From Deltaproteobacteria bacterium (GTDB lineage Bacteria > Myxococcota_A > UBA796 > UBA2385), in the NCBI GenBank assembly GCA_018401435.1, contig JAGYJW010000014.1, positions 1 through 64,000 of the forward strand: 64,000 bases of DNA, written 5' to 3'. The notes beneath the pieces were generated by a model. It saw only the letters and a program-made list of their open reading frames with translations, did not search any database and was not told the DNA's origin. Position numbers and translations under genes: made by a program. Below are positions 34,522-42,383 of this stretch, piece after piece; within the stretch, counting starts at the first letter, position 1; each line of letters starts with the position of its first letter.

Positions 34522-35054
34522 CAGCCGCCCCCGGGGGCCGGGTCGCCGCCGGTGTCGCCCCCGCCCGACCCGCCGTCCGACCCGCCGTCCGACCCGCCGT
34601 CCGACCCGTCGGCATCCAGCACCAGGAAGGCGTCTTCGACGAAGTACCGGTCCGCGCTGCCAAAGTCGATGACCAGGTCCACCATGCCCAGCACGGCGTC
34701 GTCATGCACCACGAGGGTCAGCAGCAGCTCATCCTCGCGGGCGGTCTGGGAGCAGATCGAGATGCCGCCGGTGAAGACCAGGTCCTCGACCGCCGCGTAG
34801 TCCATGGCCTGGTCCGATTGCAGGCTCACGATGAGGGTGTCCCCCACCCGCGCCGATGCGGGAGTGAGCCAGAACTCCGGCGCGTCCGCGTCGTCGTCGG
34901 CGCCGGTGTCCTCGCCGTCCTCGCCGTCCTCGCCGTCCTCGCCGTCCTCGGACATGCCGTCCCGGCCCTGGTTGGGACCACACTTGTCGTCGTAGATGAT
35001 GCAGCCGCTGGCCGCGCTGGCCAGGATCAGGGTGCGCAGGGTCACCAGGTTCAT
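34518..35054 (-). CDS. Small acidic lipoprotein with tandem repeats
   Basis: The 178-residue protein has a lipobox LILASAASGCII (Cys near residue 18). A run of EDG triplets follows (EDGEDGEDGEDGED), then a compact beta domain of about 90 residues (WLTPASARVGDTLIVSLQSD), which resembles an Ig-like/IPT fold. It ends in a GSDG repeat and a Gly/Pro tail with terminal Cys. The start ATG 35054 has GGAGGAG upstream. The function is unknown; it may be a surface-exposed lipoprotein with spacer repeats on both sides of a binding domain. Confidence 0.7.
   Translation of the reverse strand: MNLVTLRTLILASAASGCIIYDDKCGPNQGRDGMSEDGEDGEDGEDGEDTGADDDADAPEFWLTPASARVGDTLIVSLQSDQAMDYAAVEDLVFTGGISICSQTAREDELLLTLVVHDDAVLGMVDLVIDFGSADRYFVEDAFLVLDADGSDGGSDGGSDGGSGGGDTGGDPAPGGGC
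34565..34608. repeat. 12-base repeat encoding GSDG
   Basis: The plus-strand unit CCGACCCGCCGT is repeated three times plus a partial copy inside the small lipoprotein gene, coding for SDGG on the minus strand. Confidence 0.85.
34908..34950. repeat. 9-base repeat encoding EDG
   Basis: The plus-strand unit GTCCTCGCC is repeated nearly five times without change, coding for the EDG run on the minus strand. Such short perfect repeats are prone to copy-number change. Confidence 0.9.
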
Positions 35055-35294
35055 CGTCTCCTCCTCGGGTGGGTGTGAGCGGGGGCCGCCGTGGCCCCCC
35101 GTCGGGGCCGCGGGCCCCTTCTTTGGCTTCAACACCCCTCGCCCCGGCGGTGTCACCGGCAGCCGACACTTTCGGTGCGAGGCCGGCCGCGTTGGATTAG
35201 CGGGAGGGGCACGTTGGCGCGGTGCCGCCCGCGCCCCCCTCGGTGCGCCCCCCTCCAGGCCCCCCGGTCCGCGCCGCCTTCTTCCGGAACTTCG
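35055..35294. promoter_or_regulatory. Divergent intergenic region with two tandem GC hairpins
   Basis: GGGGGCC-N5-GGCCCCC (35081-35099) is followed at once by GGGGCC-GCG-GGCCCC (35104-35118) and then TTCTTT on the plus strand. The hairpins lie in the likely 5' leader of the minus-strand lipoprotein. The T-rich end would suit a plus-strand terminator, but no plus-strand gene ends here. The rest of the 240 bases shows no clear promoter. Confidence 0.45.
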
Positions 35295-36158
35295 ATGACC
35301 CATCCCGAAAAAGCCTACAAGAACCTCGACTTTCTCAATAGCCCTGCCGCCCGTCACATCCGCATCATGTGCGAATACGAAGAGCCCCGGCAGCGCTTCT
35401 TGAACCAGAAGGTCAAGGACACCATCGTCTTCTTTGGCTCGGCCCGCGCCCGCCCGCCCGAGGTCGCCGCCGAACGCCTGAGCCACGCCCATCGCGAGCT
35501 CGCCGGCGCCAAGACCGACGAAGAGGTCCGCCGCTTGGGCCACCTCGTCAAGCAGTGCGAGCGCATGGTCAAGCTCAGCCGCTACTACGACGAGACCCGC
35601 GAGCTCGCCCGCCGGCTGACCGAGTGGGACATGCAGCGCAACCCCAAGCGCAGCTACCTGGTCTGCACCGGGGGCGGTCCCGGCATCATGGAGGCCGCCA
35701 ACCGCGGCGCCGCCGACGTTCCGGGCGGTCGCAGCGTCGGCCTGGGCATCTCCTTGCCCTTCGAAGGCAAGGTCAACCCCTTCGTGCCCCCCGAACTCGC
35801 CTTCGAGTTCCACTACTTCTTCACCCGCAAGTACTGGTTCCTCTACCTGGTGAAGGCCATGGTGCTCATGCCCGGCGGCTTCGGCACCATGGACGAGCTC
35901 TTCGAGACCCTCACCCTCCGCCAGACGGGCAAGATCAAGAAGCCCGTGCCCACGGTGCTCTTCGGGGCGGACTTCTGGGACTCGATCTTCGATGTGCAGA
36001 GCATGGTGGACTGGGGGGTCATCGCCGAAAGCGACCTGCTGCTCTTCCACCGCACCGACTCTGTGGGCGACGCCTTCGACTACCTGGTCGAGAGCATCGA
36101 AGCCGTCGAGCGGGAAGATGATCTCGCCTCGCCCATGAAGAGCCCCACGATCCCCTGA
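35295..36158 (+). CDS. LOG-family protein (nucleotide monophosphate phosphoribohydrolase-like)
   Basis: LOG/YgdH-type proteins hydrolyse nucleoside monophosphates to base and ribose 5-phosphate. The family signature is intact: YLVCTGGGPGIMEAANRGA and LMPGGFGTMDELFETLT, carrying the catalytic Arg/Glu region. The 287-residue length, with an N-terminal extension (TIVFFGSARARPPEVAAERL), matches the longer bacterial TIGR00730-like type. The start ATG 35295 has only a weak Shine-Dalgarno. The ferredoxin gene follows after 14 bases. Confidence 0.85.
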   Translation: MTHPEKAYKNLDFLNSPAARHIRIMCEYEEPRQRFLNQKVKDTIVFFGSARARPPEVAAERLSHAHRELAGAKTDEEVRRLGHLVKQCERMVKLSRYYDETRELARRLTEWDMQRNPKRSYLVCTGGGPGIMEAANRGAADVPGGRSVGLGISLPFEGKVNPFVPPELAFEFHYFFTRKYWFLYLVKAMVLMPGGFGTMDELFETLTLRQTGKIKKPVPTVLFGADFWDSIFDVQSMVDWGVIAESDLLLFHRTDSVGDAFDYLVESIEAVEREDDLASPMKSPTIP

Positions 36159-36172
36159 CCCCGGTTGTCCGC

Positions 36173-36649
36173 ATGGCCTTTCAGAGCCCGCTTCACCTTC
36201 GTCGCCGCCTGAAGCAGATGGTCGGAATCGGCGCGAAGCCGTCTCAGATCGTGCGCTTCCCCGTCACCTATGTGCTGCCCGATGGCAGCGAGCAGGTGGT
36301 CCAGGTCGAAGAGCACTACTCCTTGTTGATGGCCAGCCAGGCCCTGCCGGCTCCCATCAGCACCGGTCGCCGTGCCGGGGGCACCTGCCCCGACGGCGGC
36401 TGCGGCCTCTGCCGGGTGGAGATCCTGTCTGCCAGCGGGCTCACGCCCATGGTTCAGGCCGAACAGGACTCTTTGGACGCCATGGTGCGCGGGGACGAGC
36501 ACGAGGGCCGCAAGCGCGAGCCCGGCGAAGCCCTCAAGCCCAGCACCCGCCTGGCCTGTCACGCCAAGGTCGTCGGCCCGGGGGCTCGGGTGCAGGTGAT
36601 CGAGCTCTTCGACTATGACAGCGTCCGGGGCGATCCCACCGGGAGCTGA
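36173..36649 (+). CDS. [2Fe-2S] ferredoxin-domain protein
   Basis: The 158-residue protein carries a plant-type 2Fe-2S domain. Three cysteines lie in GGTCPDGGCGLCRVEI (pattern C-x4-C-x2-C, near residues 72-80) and the fourth in TRLACHAKV near residue 127. The N-terminus (30 basic residues) and the insert between the third and fourth cysteines (DEHEGRKREPGEALKP) are distinctive. It probably transfers electrons, with an unknown partner. It follows the LOG gene closely and is likely co-transcribed. Confidence 0.82.
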   Translation: MAFQSPLHLRRRLKQMVGIGAKPSQIVRFPVTYVLPDGSEQVVQVEEHYSLLMASQALPAPISTGRRAGGTCPDGGCGLCRVEILSASGLTPMVQAEQDSLDAMVRGDEHEGRKREPGEALKPSTRLACHAKVVGPGARVQVIELFDYDSVRGDPTGS

Positions 36650-36711
36650 CCCATGGTCGCTGCAGCTCTGGCCCCGCGGTCCCCGCCCCTTCCTGCGAGG
36701 GCCGGCTGACC

Positions 36712-38472
36712 ATGGGTGGCCAGGCGCGGCGTCGGATCCGGAAGCTTCGAAACTGGGGCGTCGCCGTCGGCCTCGTGCTGCTGCGCCTGTGGCTGCGCCC
36801 GGTGGGCCCAGGCCCCGATGATGCAGGGGCCATCGAAACCCTGGGCCCCGCCCTCCCCGAGGGTTGGCAGCGCTGGGGCGTGGTCCAGGACTGGCTGCTG
36901 GTGGGCCCGGACGCGGGCGCCTGGGCCGAGGCCGCGGTGGCCCGCTTGCAGGGCGCCCCCTTGGACCCCAACCGCCTGCCGGTCTACCCCACGCTCACGG
37001 CCTGGGCGGCCGGGCAGCCCGGAGACGTCGTCTTTGCCGGTCACGCTGTCAACCACCTCGCATCGGCCACGGTGCCGGCCCTCATCTGGGCCTTGGGCCT
37101 GGCCATGGGCGCGCCTTCTGCGGGGTTGGTGGCGGGGGTGCTGGTGGCCCTCAACCCCGCCCTGATGACGGCGGCGGGGCTCTATGGCGCCGACCCCGCC
37201 TTTCAGATGATGGTGGTGCTCACGGCGCTCCTGGCATGGCTCAGCCTGCAGAAGGGGACGGCGCTGGCCCCGGTCCTGGGCCTGGTGGGGGGCTTGACCC
37301 TGGCCACCCACTTCCTGGGCTTCGCCATTCTCGCCCCGTTGTTGGCCCTGGGCCTGCTGTCCCGTCGGGGGCCCTGGCACCGCTGGCTGAGCCCGGTGGT
37401 GACCGCGGCCATCGCCATCGGGATCTTTCGCTTGCTCTTCCACAACCCCACGCTGAGCTCCGATCTCGCCTTCATCCAAGGCATCTACGGCACGGGGGTG
37501 ACCGGCCTGCTGGCCACGCCCCAGAGCCAGGTGGGGGTCTTCGAAGCAGCGGTTCTGGCCGTGAGCGAGGGGCTGGGGCCCGCTTTGCAGCAGGCCACCG
37601 ATCGCATCCTGCGCAGCCTGCGCTTTGCGGGCCTGCCCCCGGTGGTCCTCGCAGCCTTGCTGGGTATCGGCATCCTGGCCCCGAATCGGCGAAGGGGGCG
37701 CTGGGACTTCCGCGCTCCGGCGCTGCTGACCTTGGTTCTGGCCCCGGCCCTGCTGCTCGAAGCCGCGCAGGGTCCGGAGCGTTATTCGAGGTATGCCCTG
37801 CCTTTTGGCTTTCTGGCCCTTGGGCGGGCGGTGGGGCTTCTGGCCGCGCCCCTGGAGTTTCTGGGGCGCATGCTGCTGCGGCGCTGGCCCTCTGGCACCG
37901 CCCGCCTGCTGCTGGCCTTGGTCTTCCTGGCCCTGTTCCTGCCGACCTTGTTGCGCCAGCGGCCGCGCCCCGAACGCCCCGTGCGGCCCGCCCAGGATGT
38001 GTGGGTGGCGCGGCAGCTGGGGGAGACCTTTCCATCGGCTGGGGGCCTGCTCACGCGCTCACAAAACCTGGCCTTCCTCGCGGCGCTGCCACGCTGTCCC
38101 GACCGTCCTTGCGAGGCGCGGCTGGAGTCCGAGCTGGGCGAGTGCCTGCACGCCGTGCTCGATGGTTGCCCTGGCAGCGGCGATCTGCCCTTTGTGCGCG
38201 AGATCACCCTGGTATCGGGCCCCGGAGACGTCCGCAGCCAGCTCTTTGAGAGCTTCGTGCTGGCGGGGTCCCCGATGGTCTTCAGCCATGTCACCACCGA
38301 GCGTCGGGTCGAGGTCTACCGCCTGAGTCGGGAGCGCCTGCGGGCGGCTGCCGGGCCGCGGCCCCAATATGCGCCGATGGCGCCCGGGCAACGGCCCGAT
38401 GGCCGGCCCCTGCCGGGCCCGAACTTCATGGGCCCGGGTGCGGCGCTGCCACCGATTGGGCCCCCGCGCTAA
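36712..38472 (+). CDS. Multi-pass membrane protein, probable GT39-like glycosyltransferase
   Basis: This 586-residue protein has about ten transmembrane helices between residues 120 and 410, an N-terminal periplasmic-loop-like segment (PVGPGPDDAGAIETLGPALP) and a soluble C-terminal domain with four cysteines (RCPDRPCEARLESELGECL). The pattern Asp-rich first loop, then many helices, then a globular tail is that of ArnT/PMT-type lipid-linked sugar transferases; the first-loop DD pair (GPDDAGA) would be the catalytic acid. No close family is recognised. The C-terminal 40 residues are Pro/Gly rich. Confidence 0.6.
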   Translation: MGGQARRRIRKLRNWGVAVGLVLLRLWLRPVGPGPDDAGAIETLGPALPEGWQRWGVVQDWLLVGPDAGAWAEAAVARLQGAPLDPNRLPVYPTLTAWAAGQPGDVVFAGHAVNHLASATVPALIWALGLAMGAPSAGLVAGVLVALNPALMTAAGLYGADPAFQMMVVLTALLAWLSLQKGTALAPVLGLVGGLTLATHFLGFAILAPLLALGLLSRRGPWHRWLSPVVTAAIAIGIFRLLFHNPTLSSDLAFIQGIYGTGVTGLLATPQSQVGVFEAAVLAVSEGLGPALQQATDRILRSLRFAGLPPVVLAALLGIGILAPNRRRGRWDFRAPALLTLVLAPALLLEAAQGPERYSRYALPFGFLALGRAVGLLAAPLEFLGRMLLRRWPSGTARLLLALVFLALFLPTLLRQRPRPERPVRPAQDVWVARQLGETFPSAGGLLTRSQNLAFLAALPRCPDRPCEARLESELGECLHAVLDGCPGSGDLPFVREITLVSGPGDVRSQLFESFVLAGSPMVFSHVTTERRVEVYRLSRERLRAAAGPRPQYAPMAPGQRPDGRPLPGPNFMGPGAALPPIGPPR

Positions 38473-38474
38473 TT

Positions 38475-38499
38475 CATCGAATCGGCTCCCAATTCGATG
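38475..38499 (+). terminator. Stem-loop directly after the membrane-protein stop
   Basis: CATCGAAT (38475-38482) pairs perfectly with ATTCGATG (38492-38499) across a 9-base loop, two bases after the TAA. There is no T-tract, so it may be a weak terminator or 3' end stabiliser. The rest of the convergent gap to 38639 holds one further weak hairpin, AACCCC-N4-GGGGTT, and no gene. Confidence 0.5.
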
Positions 38500-38639
38500 G
38501 ACGCGGCCGGCGCATGCGCGGGTCGCCCGGCGGCAACTCAGGCGGACGCCCTTGGGGAGCGTCCTATGGGCGCGGTCGAGGGCGAGGCCCCCGCAACCCC
38601 CGTCGGGGTTCTGGGCTGCGCCATGTGCGCACTCCCAGA

Positions 38640-39662
38640 CTAGATACGATCCAGGGCCCATCGCGCGTGAGTCCGCACCTCGACGTGATCGTGGGTGAGC
38701 GCGTGGTGCAGGGCGGGCCGGGCGGCGGCATCGCCCAGGTTGCCCAGCACCACGGCGGCGTTGCGTTTGAGGCCCCAGGCCTTGCAGCGCCGGAGGGGGC
38801 TGCCGTTGAGGGCCTTGTCCAGCGCCGAATCGGGCGTGCGCAGCACCCACTCCAGGTCCAGCCAGGCCCGGCCCGGCAGGGGGCGCAGGTCCGCCTGCAG
38901 CGGCGTGGGTGGCTTGTGGTTGTGGGGACAGACCTCTTGGCAGTCGTCGCATCCAAAGACCCAGCGCCCCAGGGACGGTCGCATGGCCTCGTCGATGGCG
39001 CCGCGGTTCTCGATGGTCATCCACGAGATGCAGCGCCCGGCGTCCAGCTTGCCGGAGCCCAAGAAGGCGTTGGTGGGGCAGGCGGTCAAGCAGCGGGTGC
39101 AGGCGCCGCAGTGCCGCTCCAGCCCCGCCCGCCGGGGGTCGGGCGCGAGGTCCAGGGTGAGGAGGCCCACGGCCAGGAAGAGGTAGGAGCCCTGTCCCGG
39201 CACGATGGTGCAGCAATTGCGCCCGGCGAAGCCCATGCCGGCCTCGACCGCCCAGGCCCGCTCAATGAAGGGGCGGCTGTCCACCCCCCAGGTGCTGTCG
39301 ATGCCGGCCTCGTCCAGGCGCCGCCGCAGCTTGGTCAGGCGCTTGCCGATGAGGTTGTGGTAGTCGCGTCCCCAGGCATAACAGGCCACCTTGCCCGTCA
39401 ATCCGCCCGGGTCGGGCGGGCGTGGCCAGCCATAGGACACCCCCAGCACCACGGCGGTGCGGGCCCCGGCCAGCAGCAGATCGGGGCTTGCGCGCTTGTC
39501 GCGGCCGCCCACCATCCAGCCCATGTCGGCGTGGCGACCCTCCTCGATAAAGCGGTCGTAGTGCTCGATCCCGGGCGATCCATGCACGGCTGCGAAGCGC
39601 ACGCGATCAAAGCCCAGCTCGCGGGCCTGCTCCTGAATCAAGGCGCGGGGATCGGTGGCCAA
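38640..39662 (-). CDS. queG: Epoxyqueuosine reductase QueG
   Basis: QueG reduces epoxyqueuosine to queuosine in tRNA, using a cobalamin and two [4Fe-4S] clusters. The 340 residues have the DUF1730 domain (DRVRFAAVHGSPGI, YGWPRPPDPGG), the conserved GRDYHNLIGKRL and the catalytic Asp region WGVDSRPFIERAWAVEAGMG. Cluster cysteines lie in CGACTRCLTACPTNAF and FGCDDCQEVCPHNHK. A C-terminal HEAT-like tail (LKRNAAVVLGNLGD) is as in the family. The gene diverges from trxB. Confidence 0.93.
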   Translation of the reverse strand: MATDPRALIQEQARELGFDRVRFAAVHGSPGIEHYDRFIEEGRHADMGWMVGGRDKRASPDLLLAGARTAVVLGVSYGWPRPPDPGGLTGKVACYAWGRDYHNLIGKRLTKLRRRLDEAGIDSTWGVDSRPFIERAWAVEAGMGFAGRNCCTIVPGQGSYLFLAVGLLTLDLAPDPRRAGLERHCGACTRCLTACPTNAFLGSGKLDAGRCISWMTIENRGAIDEAMRPSLGRWVFGCDDCQEVCPHNHKPPTPLQADLRPLPGRAWLDLEWVLRTPDSALDKALNGSPLRRCKAWGLKRNAAVVLGNLGDAAARPALHHALTHDHVEVRTHARWALDRI

Positions 39663-39773
39663 GGGCCCTCCTCGGGGCGGAGGGCCGCTTGTCCCAGCCC
39701 CCCTCCGGCCTTAAGCAGGGGCAGCCCAGGGCGCCCCCGCGCGCCTTGCACCCCATCGATCCCGAGGTCCCCC

Positions 39774-40736
39774 GTGTCCACCGAATCCGCCGACCGCGTC
39801 GAAGACATCATCATCTGCGGCTCTGGCCCCGCCGGGCTCACCGCCGCCCTCTACGCGGCCCGCGCGAACCTGCGCCCCCTGGTGCTCGAAGGCATGCAGC
39901 CCGGTGGCCAGCTCACCATCACCACCGATGTCGAGAACTTCCCCGGCTTCGAAGAGGGCATCATGGGCCCCACCCTCATGGACACCATGAAGAAGCAGGT
40001 CGAGCGCTTCGGCACCCGCATGCTGCTCGACGAGGTGACCGAGGCCGATCTCAGCGCCCAGCCCATCGTGCTGCGCACCGCCAACGGCCAGACCCTGCGC
40101 ACCCGCGCCCTGGTCATCGCGACCGGCGCGACGGCCCGCTACCTGGGCCTGCCCAACGAGATCCGGCTGCAGGGCCACGGCGTCAGCGCCTGCGCCACCT
40201 GCGACGGCTTCTTCTTCCAGGGCGTCGAGATCGCGGTGGTGGGCGGAGGCGACTCCGCCGCAGAAGAGGCGAACTTCCTCACCAAATTCGCCAGCCGGGT
40301 GCACCTGCTGGTCCGGCGCGACGCCCTGCGCGCCTCCAAGATCATGGCCGACCGCGTCATGAAGAACCCCAAGGTGACCATCCACTGGAACACCGAGGTG
40401 GCCGACGTCCTCGGCGCAAAGGAGGTCGAGGGCATCCGGGTGCGCGACACCCAGACCGGCGCCGAGACCGATTGGGGCCACATCAAGGGCCTCTTCCTGG
40501 CCATCGGCCACAAGCCCAATAGCGATCCCTTCGTCGGGCAGCTCGATCACGACGAGACGGGCTACCTGGTCACCCAGCCGGGGTCCACCCGCACCAACCT
40601 GCCCGGCGTCTTTGCCGCCGGCGACATCCAGGACCACACCTACCGACAGGCGGTCACGGCGGCAGGTTCGGGCTGCATGGCGGCCTTGGACGCCGAGCGG
40701 TGGTTGGAGGCCCAGGAGGCCGGCGACGGGGGCTGA
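39774..40736 (+). CDS. trxB: Thioredoxin reductase
   Basis: TrxB transfers electrons from NADPH through FAD to thioredoxin. The 320-residue protein has the FAD motif IIICGSGPAGLTAALYAARA, the redox dithiol SACATCDGFFF near residue 141, the NADPH motif AVVGGGDSAAEEA, and the C-terminal FAD motif LPGVFAAGDIQDHTYRQAVT. GTG 39774 is taken as the start, with GAGG seven bases upstream and a normal N-terminus; the longer frame upstream is antisense to queG. The peroxiredoxin gene is convergent just downstream, a common functional pairing. Confidence 0.94.
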   Translation: MSTESADRVEDIIICGSGPAGLTAALYAARANLRPLVLEGMQPGGQLTITTDVENFPGFEEGIMGPTLMDTMKKQVERFGTRMLLDEVTEADLSAQPIVLRTANGQTLRTRALVIATGATARYLGLPNEIRLQGHGVSACATCDGFFFQGVEIAVVGGGDSAAEEANFLTKFASRVHLLVRRDALRASKIMADRVMKNPKVTIHWNTEVADVLGAKEVEGIRVRDTQTGAETDWGHIKGLFLAIGHKPNSDPFVGQLDHDETGYLVTQPGSTRTNLPGVFAAGDIQDHTYRQAVTAAGSGCMAALDAERWLEAQEAGDGG

Positions 40737-40766
40737 GACCCCGCGCGCCGACCTTCGCGGGTCGGC
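40737..40766. terminator. Bidirectional hairpin between trxB and peroxiredoxin
   Basis: GCCGACC (40747-40753) pairs with GGTCGGC (40760-40766) over a 6-base loop; an overlapping alternative pairs GACC-CGCG with CGCGGGTC. The 30-base gap between two convergent stops is fully used by this structure, which suits a two-way terminator, but no T-tract is present. Confidence 0.55.
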
Positions 40767-41399
40767 TCAGCCCACCGGATCCGGCGTGCGGCGCAGGTAG
40801 GGCTTGACCGTCTCGAATCCGGGGAAGAGCGCCTGCGCCTGGTCGTCGGTGAGCGAGGGCACCACGATGACCGGCTGGCCGGGGCGCCAGTCCGCCGGCG
40901 TGGCCACCTTGTGGGCGCTGGTGCGCTGCAGGCTGTCGATGACCCGCAGCAGCTCGTCGAAGTTGCGACCGGTGGACGCCGGATAGGTCAGGGTGAGCTT
41001 GATCTTCTTGTCCGGGCCGATGACAAAGACGCTGCGCACGGTCAGGGTGTCATTGGCATTGGGGTGGATCATGTCGTAGAGGCCGGCCACCACCCGATCC
41101 GGGTCGGCCAGCAGCGGGAAGTTGAGGGCGTGACCGGTCACATCTTCGATGTCGCCGGCCCAGGCCCGGTGCTCGGCCACCGAATCCACCGACAAGCCCA
41201 GCACCTTCACGCCGCGGCGATCCCACTCGGGCTTCAGGGCGGCCACTGCGCCCAGCTCCGTGGTGCAGACCGGCGTGAAGTCCTTGGGGTGGCTGAACAG
41301 CAGGCCCCAGCTCTCGCCCAGCCAGGCGTGCAGGTGAATGGGACCCGCCGTGGATTCGGCGGTGAAGTCGGGGGCGGTATCGCCCAAACGAAGGGACAT
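40767..41399 (-). CDS. 1-Cys peroxiredoxin (Prx6-type)
   Basis: The enzyme reduces peroxides through its peroxidatic Cys in DFTPVCTTELGAVAAL (near residue 48). The 210-residue length, LGLSVDSVAEHRAWAGDIED, PLLADPDRVVAGLYDMIHP and the C-terminal domain (TPADWRPGQPVIVVPSL) identify the Prx6 group. Start ATG 41399 is the family start; the open frame further upstream would cross the operator-like palindrome. Regulation is suggested by that palindrome 37 bases upstream of the start. Confidence 0.92.
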   Translation of the reverse strand: MSLRLGDTAPDFTAESTAGPIHLHAWLGESWGLLFSHPKDFTPVCTTELGAVAALKPEWDRRGVKVLGLSVDSVAEHRAWAGDIEDVTGHALNFPLLADPDRVVAGLYDMIHPNANDTLTVRSVFVIGPDKKIKLTLTYPASTGRNFDELLRVIDSLQRTSAHKVATPADWRPGQPVIVVPSLTDDQAQALFPGFETVKPYLRRTPDPVG

Positions 41400-41435
41400 G
41401 GGGGCTCCTCGGGGCGCTGGCCCCGGTCGGGATTG

Positions 41436-41460
41436 AACTCCCACCAAGTTGGTAGGAGTT
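41436..41460 (-). promoter_or_regulatory. 25-base palindrome, probable operator of the peroxiredoxin gene
   Basis: The left arm AACTCC-C-ACCAA and right arm TTGGT-A-GGAGTT pair at 22 of 24 positions around a central G (41448). A one-base centre excludes a good RNA hairpin, so a dimeric DNA-binding protein site is more likely. A -10-like GATAGGGT on the minus strand (41463-41470) lies just upstream, which would place the site over the transcription start. Confidence 0.6.
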
Positions 41461-41513
41461 GCACCCTATCCCCGCGCCGCACCCATGCCAGCGCGCCGCC
41501 GCCCCCGCGTCAG

Positions 41514-42383
41514 CTATGTTGCGGAATCTTCGATAATATCGACGATACGCCGTGTATGGAAGACCCGCTCATCCCCCCGCAGGTGGCAGAGGGCGTCCAC
41601 ATAGGGGGCCCGCAGCTCTCGCACGGTGATGCGCCGGCGGTTCACCAGGGGGCCCGTGCCATTGCGGGCGGTGTAATCCACGTCCAGGGTCTCGCCGGTG
41701 CGAGCGGCCCGGGCCAGCCGCAGATCGATGGCCTTGCGCTGGGCGCCGCCCTTTCGCAGGGCCGCCACCTTGGCCAGCAGGGCCTGGGCAGAGGGCAGGG
41801 GAGGCCCCCCGAGGGACTGAAAGAAGACCTCGAAGATGCGCCGGGTCGTGCGGCAGTCATCCAGGGCGCGGTGGGCGTTGTCCTGGGGGATGTCGAAGCG
41901 GCGGGCCAGCGCCGCCAGGCTGCACTTGTTCAAGCCAAAGACATGGCGCGACAGGTCCAGGGTGCAGATCACCGGACCGTGGGCCGGCACGGCGAGCCCC
42001 GCCCGGTGGCACTCGTTGTGAAGGAAGCCGATGTCGAAGGGGGCGTTGTGGGCCACCACCACCGCCCCGTCCAGCAAGGCGGCGATGCGGGGCAGCACCG
42101 CGGCAAAGTCGGGCTGGCCCTCCAGCATGTCATCCGAGATGTGGTGGATGCTCTGGGCCAGGGCGGGCATGGCCATGCCCGGGTCGATGAGCTGGCTGAG
42201 GCTGCGGGGCTGCTTGCGACCGGGCTCGACCCTCAGCACGGCGACCTCGCAGACGCGGTCCCCGCTGGCGGCATAGAGGCCCGTGGTCTCGAAGTCGAGG
42301 TAGGCCACCGGCACCTGGTTCAGGGGCAGCGACCCGATCTCTGCCGGAGGGGCGAGATCGGTCGGCTGCGGCGCCGCGCTCAC
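41514..42383 (-). CDS. DnaQ-like DEDDh exonuclease fused to a WYL-like domain
   Basis: The 289 residues combine two domains. Residues 20-190 are a 3'-5' exonuclease of the DnaQ/RNase T group: ExoI DFETTGL near 30, ExoII HNAPFDIGFLHNEC near 114, ExoIII HRALDDCRTTRRI near 174 (DEDDh). Residues 225-285 resemble a WYL domain: LDVDYTARNG, RRITVRELRAPYVDALCHLR, DERVFHTRRIVDI. The link region is basic. The ATG overlaps the stop of the upstream PHP-lipoprotein gene (ATGA). The role could be DNA repair or RNA processing controlled by a WYL ligand; this is inferred from domains only. Confidence 0.75.
   Translation of the reverse strand: MSAAPQPTDLAPPAEIGSLPLNQVPVAYLDFETTGLYAASGDRVCEVAVLRVEPGRKQPRSLSQLIDPGMAMPALAQSIHHISDDMLEGQPDFAAVLPRIAALLDGAVVVAHNAPFDIGFLHNECHRAGLAVPAHGPVICTLDLSRHVFGLNKCSLAALARRFDIPQDNAHRALDDCRTTRRIFEVFFQSLGGPPLPSAQALLAKVAALRKGGAQRKAIDLRLARAARTGETLDVDYTARNGTGPLVNRRRITVRELRAPYVDALCHLRGDERVFHTRRIVDIIEDSAT

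Noticed and set aside
34522-35078. A 190-residue C-terminal extension of glucokinase
   Set aside because: It is antisense to a lipoprotein with a strong Shine-Dalgarno and lipobox, and the Glk fold is already complete.
41420-41470. A tRNA-like T-loop text (GTTCAAT on the minus strand) upstream of the peroxiredoxin gene
   Set aside because: No acceptor stem, anticodon arm or D arm can be formed; the sequence is better explained by the 25-base palindrome.
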